Source: Rhodoglobus sp. | GTDB lineage: Bacteria > Actinomycetota > Actinomycetes > Actinomycetales > Microbacteriaceae | DNA length: 64,000 nucleotides | Direction of reading: 5' to 3' | Assembly (NCBI GenBank): GCA_025464445.1 | Contig: JAODLY010000034.1 | Span: 81,256 to 145,255 of the forward strand | Shown here: positions 38,350 through 46,984 of the stretch, piece after piece | How the letters are laid out: each line of letters starts with the position of its first letter | Position numbering within the stretch: position 1 is the first letter of the stretch | Made by a program: the position numbers and the translations under genes | The notes under the pieces: generated by a model | The model's database searches: none | Told to the model about the DNA's origin: nothing | Seen by the model: the letters and a program-made list of their open reading frames with translations, nothing else

Positions 38350-39612
38350 TCAGCCCGCGACGATCCCGTTCACGAAATCGAACTTGCTCTCGCCATTGAA
38401 CGTGTACAGGCCGTAGTAGGCGGGGTTGGGATCGCCCGCGTCCGTCAGGTTCAACGGACCGGAGATGCCGTCGTAATCGATGTCATCGCCCGCATCGATG
38501 ACGTCGAGGCATTCCGCGAACGTCGTGCACTTGATGCCCCCATGCGATACGTCCTGCATGGTGCGCGCGATGGCCGCCCCCGAGTCGTCGCCCGCAACTA
38601 TCGCCGCGAGCGCAGTCATGATCGTGGCGTCGTAGGCCTCTGGGGCGTATCGGAAGGCGGTGAGGCCGGGTGTCACGGCGAGGAGGCGGGCCTGGAACGC
38701 GGCATCCGCCTGGGCGCCCTCGATGATGCCGTTGACGCCCGAGATGAGCCCGGCGGGAAGCGCCTGCGAGTAGTCGCCGGCGTTCTGGGTGGTGAGCCAC
38801 AGTTTCGTGCCGCCGAAACCCGCGCCGACAAGCTGCGTGATCAGGGCCGTGGTGAGATCTACCGAACTGTAGGAGGTCGCCAGCACCACGACATTCGGTT
38901 TGGCGGCCACGACATCCGCGATCATCGAGGCGAAGTCCGTCGCGGCGGCGGGCACCGGGTCCGCGAGCACGAGCCGGCTCCCCTTGGCCTTCAGGCCTGC
39001 GGTGAGGGTGGGCAGGATCGCGTTGCCGAGCTCGTCATCGACGTAGACGAGGGCGACATCCACGGGGCCCGACGCCGAGAGCACCGTGCCCAGCGCCGTG
39101 CCCTGGTCGCCGTACGCGGGAATCGTGCGGAAGAAGTAGCCGCCGTCTTTCGCCGTCGTCAGGTCGGGAAAGGTCGCCGCGGGGGAGATCATCGGGATCT
39201 TCGCCGCCGCGATCGCGGGGAGCAGGCGCGCGGCGAGCACCGAGGATGTCGGGCCGATCACGGCATCGGCTCCATTCGACAGGAGGTCAGACAGGGATGC
39301 CTCGGCAGTGGTGGTGCTCGCATCGCCCGAGTCGCGCGGCAGCAGCTCGACGGGCTTGCCGTTCACGCCGCCGGCGGCGTTGATCTCCGCGACAGCCACG
39401 GATACCGCCGCGGCCTGCGCGGCGCCGAGGAACGCGAAGGTTCCCGAGACCGGCATGAGCGTGCCGAGCTTCAGGATGCCGTCACCTGCGGGACTATGCG
39501 GGGCACTCGGGCTGGGCACGGGAGCTGGGACCGGGGGGCTGCACGCTGCCAGCGACATGGCCACTGCGACGGCGGTGGCCAACACCACCGCGCGCGCCCT
39601 CCGGGTGGTCAT
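38350..39612 (-). CDS. Second solute-binding lipoprotein of branched-chain-amino-acid type
   Basis: This 420-residue paralogue has lipobox LAAC (Cys24), a Pro/Ser-rich linker and the same fold (LKLGTLMPVSGTFAFLGAAQAAAVSVAVAEIN). The internal pair CTTFAEC could form a disulphide. A TACAGT -10 hexamer (39619-39624) 6 nt before ATG 39612 implies its own leaderless mRNA. It may widen the importer's substrate range. Confidence 0.9.
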   Translation of the reverse strand: MTTRRARAVVLATAVAVAMSLAACSPPVPAPVPSPSAPHSPAGDGILKLGTLMPVSGTFAFLGAAQAAAVSVAVAEINAAGGVNGKPVELLPRDSGDASTTTAEASLSDLLSNGADAVIGPTSSVLAARLLPAIAAAKIPMISPAATFPDLTTAKDGGYFFRTIPAYGDQGTALGTVLSASGPVDVALVYVDDELGNAILPTLTAGLKAKGSRLVLADPVPAAATDFASMIADVVAAKPNVVVLATSYSSVDLTTALITQLVGAGFGGTKLWLTTQNAGDYSQALPAGLISGVNGIIEGAQADAAFQARLLAVTPGLTAFRYAPEAYDATIMTALAAIVAGDDSGAAIARTMQDVSHGGIKCTTFAECLDVIDAGDDIDYDGISGPLNLTDAGDPNPAYYGLYTFNGESKFDFVNGIVAG

Positions 39613-39646
39613 TCTCGCACTGTACCCGGGGGTGACAGGGCCGAGG

Positions 39647-40594
39647 CTACGGCGCGCCCTCACCGACGGCCGCGGCCGCTGAGCGTTGCCGGATTCCGTG
39701 GGCGAACATGTCAGCAGTGAGGATCGCGAGGGCGAGCCAGACGATGCCAAACCCCAGCCAGCGCTCCGGCGGCATGTTCTCGTGCAGGAAGTAGACGCCG
39801 ACGATGAGTTGCATCAGCGGCGCGATGTATTGCACGAGGCCGAGATACACGAGGGGCAGCCTGCGCGCCGCAGCCGCGAAGAGGATGAGCGGCACAGCTG
39901 TGGCCACACCGACGCTGAGCATGAGCACTGTGTGCAGGGGGCCGACGGTGCCGATGGTGAGGCCGGTGCTCGTGCCGACCACGACGAGGGCGACGAGCGC
40001 GAGCGGGCTGAGAACCGCCGTCTCGATCGACAGGCCGCTCACGGCATCCGCACGGCTGCTCACGCGCTTCTTGATGAGGCCGTAGAGGCCGAAGCTGAAC
40101 GCGAGGGTCAGGGCGATCCAGGGGAACGCCCCGTAGCCGATCGCCAGCACGAGCACCGCGGCGGCGCTCACCCCGATGGCCACCCACTGCAGCGGCCTGA
40201 GCCGCTCGCGCAGGATGATCACCCCGAGCAGCACTGTGACTATCGGGTTCGTGAAGTAACCGAGGGATGCCTCGACCACATGCCCGCTGACACTCGCGAA
40301 CACGTAGACGAGCCAGTTGATGAGGATGAACACCGCCGCGAGGGCGAGGGTCAGCACGGCCGTGCGGTCTTTCAGGATGGCGAGCAGTCGAGGCCAGCTT
40401 CGGGTGACAGTGACAAGCAGCGCGCAGAAGATGAGCGACAGGACAATACGCCAGGACACGATCTCGATCGCGCCCGACGGCCGGAGGCCGAAGAACAGCA
40501 CGGGGAGGAATCCCCAGAGCAGGTAGGCGACTACCGCGAAAACCAGGCCGCTGCCGGAGACCCGGCCGATCGCGGGTGCTGGAGCGGATGACAC
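39647..40594 (-). CDS. rarD: RarD-type EamA-family transporter
   Basis: This 315-residue protein has ten predicted transmembrane helices of the drug/metabolite transporter superfamily and the RarD N-terminus (GLVFAVVAYLLWGFLPVLFF; LINWLVYVFASVSGHVVEASLGYFTNP). The substrate is unknown. A TAGGCT -10 hexamer (40602-40607) 7 nt before GTG 40594 implies a leaderless mRNA, just downstream of the groES terminator. Confidence 0.92.
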   Translation of the reverse strand: MSSAPAPAIGRVSGSGLVFAVVAYLLWGFLPVLFFGLRPSGAIEIVSWRIVLSLIFCALLVTVTRSWPRLLAILKDRTAVLTLALAAVFILINWLVYVFASVSGHVVEASLGYFTNPIVTVLLGVIILRERLRPLQWVAIGVSAAAVLVLAIGYGAFPWIALTLAFSFGLYGLIKKRVSSRADAVSGLSIETAVLSPLALVALVVVGTSTGLTIGTVGPLHTVLMLSVGVATAVPLILFAAAARRLPLVYLGLVQYIAPLMQLIVGVYFLHENMPPERWLGFGIVWLALAILTADMFAHGIRQRSAAAAVGEGAP

Positions 40595-40623
40595 GATCGC
40601 CAGCCTATGCCGCCGCGAACGAC

Positions 40624-40657
40624 AAAGGACCCGAAAGGCAGCGCCCCCGGGTCCTTT
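40624..40657 (-). terminator. groES terminator
   Basis: Perfect 9-bp arms (AAAGGACCC and GGGTCCTTT) with a 16-nt loop lie 18 nt after the groES stop. Its transcript ends in TTT. Confidence 0.7.
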
Positions 40658-40675
40658 GGCAGGATGTTGTCGCTG

Positions 40676-40972
40676 TTAGCGCACGACCACAGCGAGCACG
40701 TCGCGGGCCGACAGGACGAGCAGGTCCTGGCCGTCGTACTTGACCTCGGTTCCGCCGTACTTGGAGTAGATCACCTTGTCGCCGACGGCGATGTCAAGGG
40801 GAACCCGGTTGCCGTTGTCGTCGATGCGGCCTGGGCCGACGGCGACGACATCGCCCTCCTGGGGCTTCTCCTTGGCTGTGTCAGGAATGACAAGGCCGGA
40901 TGCTGTCGTCTGCTCCGCCTCTACCTGCTTGATGACAATTCGATCCTCGAGCGGCTTGATGGACACCGACAC
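40676..40972 (-). CDS. groES: Co-chaperonin GroES
   Basis: This 98-residue co-chaperonin shows LEDRIVIKQ, the mobile-loop region [19 protein letters not shown] and [11 protein letters not shown]. It caps the GroEL barrel. No groEL follows; a terminator and rarD come next, so groES is a single-gene unit here. The GTG start at 40972 has AAGAGG upstream. Two CIRCE operators overlap its promoter. Confidence 0.98.
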   Translation of the reverse strand: MSVSIKPLEDRIVIKQVEAEQTTASGLVIPDTAKEKPQEGDVVAVGPGRIDDNGNRVPLDIAVGDKVIYSKYGGTEVKYDGQDLLVLSARDVLAVVVR

Positions 40973-41020
40973 GGTTGACCTCTTCTTTCTACCTGCTTAT
41001 TAAGTGCATAGGCCTTGGGG

Positions 41021-41047
41021 CTGGCACACTCCCTGTGAGAGTGCCAG
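41021..41047. promoter_or_regulatory. CIRCE operator, proximal copy
   Basis: The 9-9-9 inverted repeat CTGGCACAC-N9-GAGTGCCAG has one mismatch between arms and lies just after the groES transcription start. It matches the HrcA operator form TTAGCACTC-N9-GAGTGCTAA. Confidence 0.85.
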
Positions 41048-41051
41048 AACC

Positions 41052-41080
41052 ACTATAAGGCCTCGCTGGCACTCGATCAA
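41052..41080 (-). promoter_or_regulatory. groES promoter
   Basis: The -35 hexamer TTGATC (41075-41080) and the -10 hexamer TATAGT (41052-41057) are 17 nt apart. The distal CIRCE covers the -35 and the proximal CIRCE lies beyond +1, so HrcA would bracket the promoter. Confidence 0.75.
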
Positions 41081-41092
41081 CGTGAGTGCCAG
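41066..41092. promoter_or_regulatory. CIRCE operator, distal copy
   Basis: A perfect 9-9-9 inverted repeat (CTGGCACTC-N9-GAGTGCCAG) covers the groES -35. It also ends 7 nt before the TACCGT -10 of the divergent methyltransferase gene, so it could affect both. Confidence 0.92.
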
Positions 41093-41110
41093 TGGTTGTA
41101 CCGTGGGGGC

Positions 41111-42286
41111 ATGGACCAGGCCGAACTGCGCGAGCTACTCGCGGTGGAGGGGATGCGCCTGCTCGACTCCCTGCCGCCGTACGAGTCAACGGCGGACGTC
41201 GTGCGCATCGTGTCAGACCTGCGCAAGGCGGGACACTCGGCTGGTCTTGTGGCCGCGGTGCTCAACCAGGCGAAGCTCCGTTCCCGCGCGCTGCCCAAGT
41301 TCGGCCAGTTCGCGGACCGCATGCTCTTCACCGAAGCGGGCCTCGAGCAGGCGACCCGGCTCAGTGTCGCCGCCCAGCACGCCGGCCGTTTCCAGCGGGC
41401 AGGGCTCAAGTGGATCGCAGACCTCGGCTGCGGGATCGGCGCGGATGCCCTCGCCATGGCCGCGCTCGAGCTGGAGGTCACTGCGGTGGAACGCGACGAG
41501 GTGACCGCCGCCATCGCCGCGTACAACCTCGCGCCATGGTCGAACGCGCGCGTGGAGCACCACGACGCCGAGAACTTCGACCTCGCCGGTGTCGACGGCA
41601 TCTACCTCGACCCGGCGCGGCGCAACGCGAAGAAGCGGCTCAAAGACCCGCGGGACTGGTCCCCTTCCCTCGATTTCGCGTTCGGGCTCGCCGAGAGATA
41701 CCCGACGGGCATCAAGCTCGGCCCAGGCGTCGACCGGGAGATCATTCCGGAGGGCGCTGAGGCCCAGTGGGTGTCCGTGGACCGGGATGTCGTCGAACTC
41801 GCCCTGTGGTTCGGGCCGCTCGCGCGGGAAGGCGTGCGCCGCGCTGCGCTCGTCGTGGGCGAGCACGGCACCGCCGAGCTCGCCGCGGCAGCAGACAGTA
41901 CGGATGCCGAAGTCGGCGACCTCGGAGCGTACGTCTACGAGCCAGACGGCGCGGTCATCCGTGCCCGCCTCATCGGGGACCTCGCCCGCAGCCTCGACGC
42001 GCGGATGCTGAGCGATTCGATCGCGTACCTCACCTCGGACACTGCCATGGCCACGCCTTTCGCCGCCGGCTTTCGCGTTCTGGAGAACTTTCCCCTCGAC
42101 CAGCGGACGATAAAACGTGAACTCGCGTCGCGCGACATCGGCACAGTCGAGATCAAGAAGCGCGGTGTCGACATCGACCCGGCTGTGTTCCGCACCGCCC
42201 TGGCGCCGAGGGGCGATGCGAGCGGCACGCTCATCCTCACGAGGGTGGCGGGCAAGCGGCGGGCGCTGCTCGTGGAACGGCTTTAG
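41111..42286 (+). CDS. Class I SAM methyltransferase with THUMP-like C-terminal domain
   Basis: This 391-residue protein has SAM-binding motif I (DLGCGIGADALAMA) near residue 100 and the motif IV-like YLDPARR, typical of a small actinobacterial family. Its C-terminus resembles a THUMP-like RNA-binding domain, so an RNA substrate is probable. The TACCGT -10 hexamer (41099-41104) is 6 nt before ATG 41111, which implies a leaderless mRNA and settles the start over GTG 41096. Confidence 0.85.
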   Translation: MDQAELRELLAVEGMRLLDSLPPYESTADVVRIVSDLRKAGHSAGLVAAVLNQAKLRSRALPKFGQFADRMLFTEAGLEQATRLSVAAQHAGRFQRAGLKWIADLGCGIGADALAMAALELEVTAVERDEVTAAIAAYNLAPWSNARVEHHDAENFDLAGVDGIYLDPARRNAKKRLKDPRDWSPSLDFAFGLAERYPTGIKLGPGVDREIIPEGAEAQWVSVDRDVVELALWFGPLAREGVRRAALVVGEHGTAELAAAADSTDAEVGDLGAYVYEPDGAVIRARLIGDLARSLDARMLSDSIAYLTSDTAMATPFAAGFRVLENFPLDQRTIKRELASRDIGTVEIKKRGVDIDPAVFRTALAPRGDASGTLILTRVAGKRRALLVERL

Positions 42287-42347
42287 CCCACGTAAAAGGA
42301 CTTTCGGAATGCCGCTGGCCCAGCCCCGGCTTCGGCAGACCTCCTCA

Positions 42348-42403
42348 AAACGTTCGCGATCTCAAGGAGCGCCGACGGCAACTCCTTGAGATCGCGAACG
42401 TTT
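42348..42403. repeat. Convergent-gap palindrome, copy C
   Basis: This is the longest copy, with perfect 22-bp arms (42348-42369 and 42382-42403) around a 12-nt centre. The arms begin AAACGTTCGCGATCTCAAGG. It lies between the convergent methyltransferase and DUF4190 genes. Confidence 0.85.
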
Positions 42404-42474
42404 GAGTGCAGCCCATCGAGCCGCGAGCAGTCGCGTGGCGCGAGGGAACCCGTTGGGCTGAGAGCCACGCCTTG

Positions 42475-42771
42475 CTAGTAGCCGTAGGTGGTTCCGGCCA
42501 CACCGAGCGTGGCGGCGATGATCACGAAATAGACGATGAAGAAGATCAGGTAGAACGCGGTGAAGACGAAGCCGAGCACGACCCCAGCGAGTGCGAGCCC
42601 GTGGCCTGCCTCTCCGGTCTTCTTGATCTGGCCGAGTGCGATGAATCCGACGATGATGCCGGCCAGGGGGATGATGAACGCGGCGATGAGCGCGATGATC
42701 GACAGGACGTTTGTGGGACGAGCCGGTCCGGCCGCCGGCGCGGTGTACGGAGTCGGAGTGGGTTCAGTCAT
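42475..42771 (-). CDS. DUF4190 membrane protein
   Basis: This 98-residue protein has a Pro/Thr/Ala-rich cytoplasmic start and two transmembrane helices of the DUF4190 type (IIVGFIALGQIKKTGEAGHGLALAG). Function unknown. ATG 42771 has AAAGGAG upstream; a longer frame to 43119 runs into tsaD and is rejected. Confidence 0.85.
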   Translation of the reverse strand: MTEPTPTPYTAPAAGPARPTNVLSIIALIAAFIIPLAGIIVGFIALGQIKKTGEAGHGLALAGVVLGFVFTAFYLIFFIVYFVIIAATLGVAGTTYGY

Positions 42772-42866
42772 CTTGGTCTCCTTTGGGAATGCCGATTTCG
42801 GCGCAGCCCATAGTCTCGCAGCGGTCGGGAGCCTGTCAACGGCTTTGCCCGCTGTTACGACGCCGA

Positions 42867-43910
42867 TCAGGCCTGGATCGTCGTAACCGGCAGCGTCGAG
42901 TCCGCGCCGAAACCGAGGCCAGATGGTGCATGACCCGCGATGATCAGCTGGGCTCCCAGCGCGGCGATCATGGCCCCGTTGTCTGTGCACAGTTCGAGCG
43001 GTGGGATCCGCAACCGGATGCCGGCGGCTGCACAGCGCTCGGCCGCGATCTCGCGCACGCGCGCATTGGCCACCACCCCGCCGCCGAGCAGCAGCCTGGG
43101 AACCCCGTAGTCTGCGCACGCGGCGATCGCCTTGGCGATGAGCACATCCACGACCGCCTCGCGGAAACTCGCTGCCACATCCGCTACCGGCACGACCGCA
43201 CCGGCATCGCGTTCACGCTCCACCCAGCGGGCTACCGCCGTCTTCAACCCGGAGAACGAGAAGTCGTAGCGGTGCTTGTCCAGGTCCTTGGGCTGGCTCA
43301 GGCCGCGTGGGAACCGGATGGCCGCCGGATCCCCGCCGGACGCCGCTCGATCGATCTGCGGCCCCCCGGGGTAGGGCAGGCCGAGCAGGCGGGCGACCTT
43401 GTCGAAGGCCTCCCCCGCCGCATCGTCGATGGTCTCGCCGAGCAGCTCGACATCGCTCACGAGGTCACGCACGAGCAGCAGGGAGGTGTGGCCGCCCGAG
43501 ACGAGCAGGGCGATTGTCGGGTACTCCAGCGGCTCGCCGTCGAGCAGGTCGACGCCGACATGGCCGACGAGGTGATTGACAGCGTAGAGCGGCTTTCCGA
43601 GCGCGATCGAGAGCGCTTTGGCTGCGCCGACCCCGACCATGAGCGCCCCGGCGAGCCCTGGACCGCTCGTCACGGCGATCGCGTCGATGTCGGCGAGCGC
43701 GATGCCCGCCTCGGCGAGAGCCCGCTTCAACGCCGGCGTGAGCGCTTCGAGGTGGGCGCGCGCGGCCACCTCGGGCACGACGCCGCCGTAGCGGGCGTGC
43801 TCATCCATTGATGACGCGATGACGTTGGCGAGCAGGGTCGAGCCGCGCACGATGCCGATTCCGGTCTCGTCGCAGCTCGTCTCGATCCCGAGGACAAGTG
43901 GCTCGCTCAT
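42867..43910 (-). CDS. tsaD: tRNA t6A37 threonylcarbamoyltransferase TsaD
   Basis: This 347-residue ASKHA-fold enzyme transfers the threonylcarbamoyl group to A37 of ANN-reading tRNAs. It shows [27 protein letters not shown], the metal-binding [16 protein letters not shown] and [11 protein letters not shown]. The ATG overlaps the rimI stop by 4 nt. TsaB and TsaE, its partner proteins, are in the same operon. Confidence 0.97.
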   Translation of the reverse strand: MSEPLVLGIETSCDETGIGIVRGSTLLANVIASSMDEHARYGGVVPEVAARAHLEALTPALKRALAEAGIALADIDAIAVTSGPGLAGALMVGVGAAKALSIALGKPLYAVNHLVGHVGVDLLDGEPLEYPTIALLVSGGHTSLLLVRDLVSDVELLGETIDDAAGEAFDKVARLLGLPYPGGPQIDRAASGGDPAAIRFPRGLSQPKDLDKHRYDFSFSGLKTAVARWVERERDAGAVVPVADVAASFREAVVDVLIAKAIAACADYGVPRLLLGGGVVANARVREIAAERCAAAGIRLRIPPLELCTDNGAMIAALGAQLIIAGHAPSGLGFGADSTLPVTTIQA

Positions 43911-44401
43911 GCGACGCTCACCCGCGGCTCCGGAATCACCAGGCGCATGACCACGGCGTCAACGCCGCCGGGGTAGTAGCGCGGCCGAACAGCTATCCGC
44001 TCGAAGCCGAGCGAGTCGTACAGCGCTTGCGCTGCCGGGTTGTCTGCGCGCACCTCGAGGAAGATCTCCTTCGCGCCACGGTCGCGTGCCTCCGCGATCA
44101 TCCGCTGCATGAGCGTGCGCCCAAGCCCGTGCCTGCGCGCGGATTCCGTGACCGCGATTGTCTGGATGTCCGCCTGCGGCAGGTTGCGCGGCGCGCGCAG
44201 GCCCGCATAGGCCTCGATCCGCTCCGGCCGTCCAGGCGGGAACGCGACGAGGTAGTACCCGTTGCTGTCGGCCAGCTCCGCACTCATGTTCCCCGTCGAC
44301 CAGGCATCGTCGGTGAATACCGCGTTCTCGATCGCCATTATCGCAACCAGATCATCACCCGCCGCTCTGCGCAACTGCCAGGCCGGCGCCTTCCCGGTCA
44401 T
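43907..44401 (-). CDS. rimI: Ribosomal-protein-alanine N-acetyltransferase RimI
   Basis: This 164-residue GNAT enzyme has the acetyl-CoA loop [10 protein letters not shown] and the C-terminal [23 protein letters not shown] typical of RimI. RimI acetylates the N-terminus of S18. It sits between tsaB and tsaD with 4-nt overlaps on both sides, a common actinobacterial order. Confidence 0.94.
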   Translation of the reverse strand: MTGKAPAWQLRRAAGDDLVAIMAIENAVFTDDAWSTGNMSAELADSNGYYLVAFPPGRPERIEAYAGLRAPRNLPQADIQTIAVTESARRHGLGRTLMQRMIAEARDRGAKEIFLEVRADNPAAQALYDSLGFERIAVRPRYYPGGVDAVVMRLVIPEPRVSVA

Positions 44402-45018
44402 CCGGTGACCCGCTTCGGGCCCGCGGAAATCGTGACATCCGGGGACCGGAGATAGAGCGGAACGTCGGCGGCGAATTGCCTGCCGTTCGCGTAGAGCGAC
44501 TCGGCGAGGAGCCCGAGGGGAGCCGCGGAGACCGTCCGCGCCTGGATCAGGCGATGGCCGGGGTGCGCCGACACGATGGACTCGAGCTCTGCGGCCCTGG
44601 CGAGGGATGGCCCGCTCGTACGGGTGGGCAGGCCCGCGGCATCCGGCATCGCATAGGAAGACCAGTGGATCTCGTTGCGGCGGGCGTCGGTGACGACGAG
44701 CACCGGCTGCACGACGCCGAACGCGACGGCGTCGTGGCTCACGATCGGCACGACTGGCTTTGCGGCTCCGAAGGCGAATGCGCGGGCGGCCGCGATACCC
44801 ACCCGCAGGCCCGTGAACGGGCCGGGCCCCATGCCCGCCACGACGCCGGAAAGGTCGGCCACGGCGATGCCCGCCTCGTCGAAGCAGGCCTGGATGAACT
44901 CCCCGATGACCTCTGCGTGCCTGCGGGTGTCATCAGAGGATCGCTCGGCGAGCACGCCGAGCCGAAGGTCGACTATCGCGACGCTCGTGCCCACCGAAGT
45001 GTCAATCGCGAGCAGCAC
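44398..45018 (-). CDS. tsaB: tRNA t6A biosynthesis protein TsaB
   Basis: This 206-residue ASKHA-fold protein dimerises with TsaD. LLAIDTSVGTSVAIV and GVVAGMGPGPFTGLRVGIAAAR are diagnostic. It overlaps tsaE by 17 nt and rimI by 4 nt. Confidence 0.95.
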   Translation of the reverse strand: MLLAIDTSVGTSVAIVDLRLGVLAERSSDDTRRHAEVIGEFIQACFDEAGIAVADLSGVVAGMGPGPFTGLRVGIAAARAFAFGAAKPVVPIVSHDAVAFGVVQPVLVVTDARRNEIHWSSYAMPDAAGLPTRTSGPSLARAAELESIVSAHPGHRLIQARTVSAAPLGLLAESLYANGRQFAADVPLYLRSPDVTISAGPKRVTG

Positions 45019-45487
45019 TGAGCCACTCCATCCGCTGCCAGCGCTGCCCGGTGCCGGTGAGGGTCACCGTGCGGGGCTCGGCCTCCACGTCGCCGGACTC
45101 ACCGCCGTGCGGTCGCTCGATGTCGACGGAAAGCCACGACTCGGCGACGCCATCGACGAGCCCCGCCCCCCACTCGATGACCACGATGGATGCCGCATAG
45201 TCGATGTCGAGGTCGTCTAACTCCATCGCACCGCCCAGCCGGTACGCGTCGACGTGCACGAGGGGCGCCTCCTGGCCCTCCCTGGGGTGCGTGCGCGCCA
45301 GCACGAACGTGGGGCTCGTGACCGCACCGCGCACGCCGAGCCCTTCGCCGATGCCGCGCGTGAGGGTCGTTTTGCCCGCGCCCAGTTCCCCGTTGAGCAG
45401 CACGAGGTCGCCGGCGCGCAATTGGCCGGCAATTGTGCGTCCGAGTTCGGCCATGGCGTCTGGGGTGGAGACCGTGAGAGTGGTCAT
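45002..45487 (-). CDS. tsaE: tRNA t6A biosynthesis ATPase TsaE
   Basis: This 161-residue ATPase has Walker A (GELGAGKTTLTRG) and the family motif SPTFVLART with HVDAYRL. It supports TsaB-TsaD turnover. Its ATG overlaps the alr stop by 4 nt. Confidence 0.95.
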   Translation of the reverse strand: MTTLTVSTPDAMAELGRTIAGQLRAGDLVLLNGELGAGKTTLTRGIGEGLGVRGAVTSPTFVLARTHPREGQEAPLVHVDAYRLGGAMELDDLDIDYAASIVVIEWGAGLVDGVAESWLSVDIERPHGGESGDVEAEPRTVTLTGTGQRWQRMEWLSAARD

Positions 45488-46581
45488 GGCAGGTAGCGCC
45501 TCTGCACCCTGGGGCCGATGCCCGTCACGATGTCGTAGTTGATGGTGCCGGCAGCATCCGCCCAGTCGGTGGCCGACGGCACGCCGCTGGCCGGATCGCC
45601 GAACACGATGGCGACATCGCCCGCCTCGACAGCAGCGTCGCCGACATCGACCACGAACTGGTCCATGGCGATTCGCCCCGCCACGGGATGGGCCACGCCC
45701 CCGATCGAAACCGCTGCGCTGCCGGACGCCTGGCGTGGCAACCCGTCTGCGTACCCGAGCGGCACGAGGGCGAGAGTTGTCTCCGCTGCGGCGCGATAGT
45801 CGTGGCCGTACGAGACGCCTGTGCCCGCCGCGACGCGCTTCGTCGCGACGACAGTCGCGCGCAGTTCCATGGCGGGAACGAGGCCAAGCGCGGCGGAGTC
45901 CGCGTCATCGAATGGTGAGAGCCCGTACGCCCCGACCCCCAGGCGCACGAGGCCGAAGCGGGCGTCGGGTGAGCGCAGCGCTCCCGCGGTGGCCGCGAGG
46001 TGGGTGAGCTCGGGCGTGAGCCCTGCGGCCTCGGCCGCCGCGATCGCAGCAACGAACTGGCCAACCTGCGCGGCATCCGCGGCGGTGCCCGCGTTGGCGA
46101 GGTGGCTCCACAGGCCGCGCACGATGATCCTGCCGGCCCGCTCGTGGGCAGCAGCGGCGCTGAAGAGTTTGTCCCACTCGCGCGGGTCGGCGCCATTACG
46201 GCCTAGGCCGGTATCGACCTTGAGCTGCACGAAAGCGGTTCCGGATGCCGCGGCGGCTCGTTCCAGCTCGCCCAGGTGACTCACGCCCAGGTCGACCCCA
46301 GCGCCGACGGCCTCGGCGAAGTCACCGTGTGGGTCGTGCAGCCACGCGAGCACGGGAGCGTCTATGCCCGCGGCACGCAACTGGAGCGCCTCGTCGATGT
46401 CGGCCACTCCGAGCCAGGTAGCCCCGCCCGCGAGCGCCGCGCGCGCGGACTGCACTGCTCCGTGGCCGTAGCCGTTCGACTTGACGATCGCCATGGCGGG
46501 CACCCCGCCGACCGCAGCCAGCAGCGTGTCGACATTCCGGGTGATCGCCGAGATGTCGATGACAGCTTCGCGCATGCTCAC
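45484..46581 (-). CDS. alr: Alanine racemase
   Basis: This 365-residue PLP enzyme makes D-alanine for peptidoglycan. The PLP-binding Lys34 lies in AIVKSNGYGHG and the second catalytic Tyr in GVSYGHDYR. The GTG start overlaps the acpS stop by 4 nt (ATG 46575 is an alternative). It links cell-wall supply to the tsa genes in one operon. Confidence 0.96.
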   Translation of the reverse strand: MSMREAVIDISAITRNVDTLLAAVGGVPAMAIVKSNGYGHGAVQSARAALAGGATWLGVADIDEALQLRAAGIDAPVLAWLHDPHGDFAEAVGAGVDLGVSHLGELERAAAASGTAFVQLKVDTGLGRNGADPREWDKLFSAAAAHERAGRIIVRGLWSHLANAGTAADAAQVGQFVAAIAAAEAAGLTPELTHLAATAGALRSPDARFGLVRLGVGAYGLSPFDDADSAALGLVPAMELRATVVATKRVAAGTGVSYGHDYRAAAETTLALVPLGYADGLPRQASGSAAVSIGGVAHPVAGRIAMDQFVVDVGDAAVEAGDVAIVFGDPASGVPSATDWADAAGTINYDIVTGIGPRVQRRYLP

Positions 46582-46958
46582 GAGTTCGCGATTTCCGACT
46601 CCGCCACGACATAGGCGACGGCGATGCCGGCGTCGTGGCTCATTGACAGGTGGATCGCGGTGATCCCCCGCCCTGCGGCGATCGCCCTCGTGGAATCGCG
46701 CAGTTCGAACGACGGGTTGCCGTGCCCGTCGGAGACGACGAGCATGTCGTGCCAGCTGACCCCTGTCGAGTCACCGAGGGCCTTGATGAGGGCCTCCTTC
46801 GCGGCGAACCTGCCGGCGAGGGAGCGCAGCGGCATCGGTACGCCGGCTTTGAGCTGTTCGCTCTCGGCGAACAGCCGGGATTTCAGCGTCGGGGTGCGCA
46901 CGAGGGCTCGTTCAAACCTCGCGATGTCGACAACGTCGACCCCGATGCCGACAATCAC
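46578..46958 (-). CDS. acpS: Holo-[acyl-carrier-protein] synthase
   Basis: This 126-residue enzyme moves phosphopantetheine from CoA to acyl carrier protein. The metal-binding Asp in GIGVDVVDIARF and Glu in FAAKEALIKAL are present. The GTG start has GGAGGGATC just upstream, one of the strongest sites in this operon. It lies 26 nt after glmS. Confidence 0.95.
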   Translation of the reverse strand: MIVGIGVDVVDIARFERALVRTPTLKSRLFAESEQLKAGVPMPLRSLAGRFAAKEALIKALGDSTGVSWHDMLVVSDGHGNPSFELRDSTRAIAAGRGITAIHLSMSHDAGIAVAYVVAESEIANS

Positions 46959-46984
46959 GATCCCTCCACTGCGACCGCCCGCCG

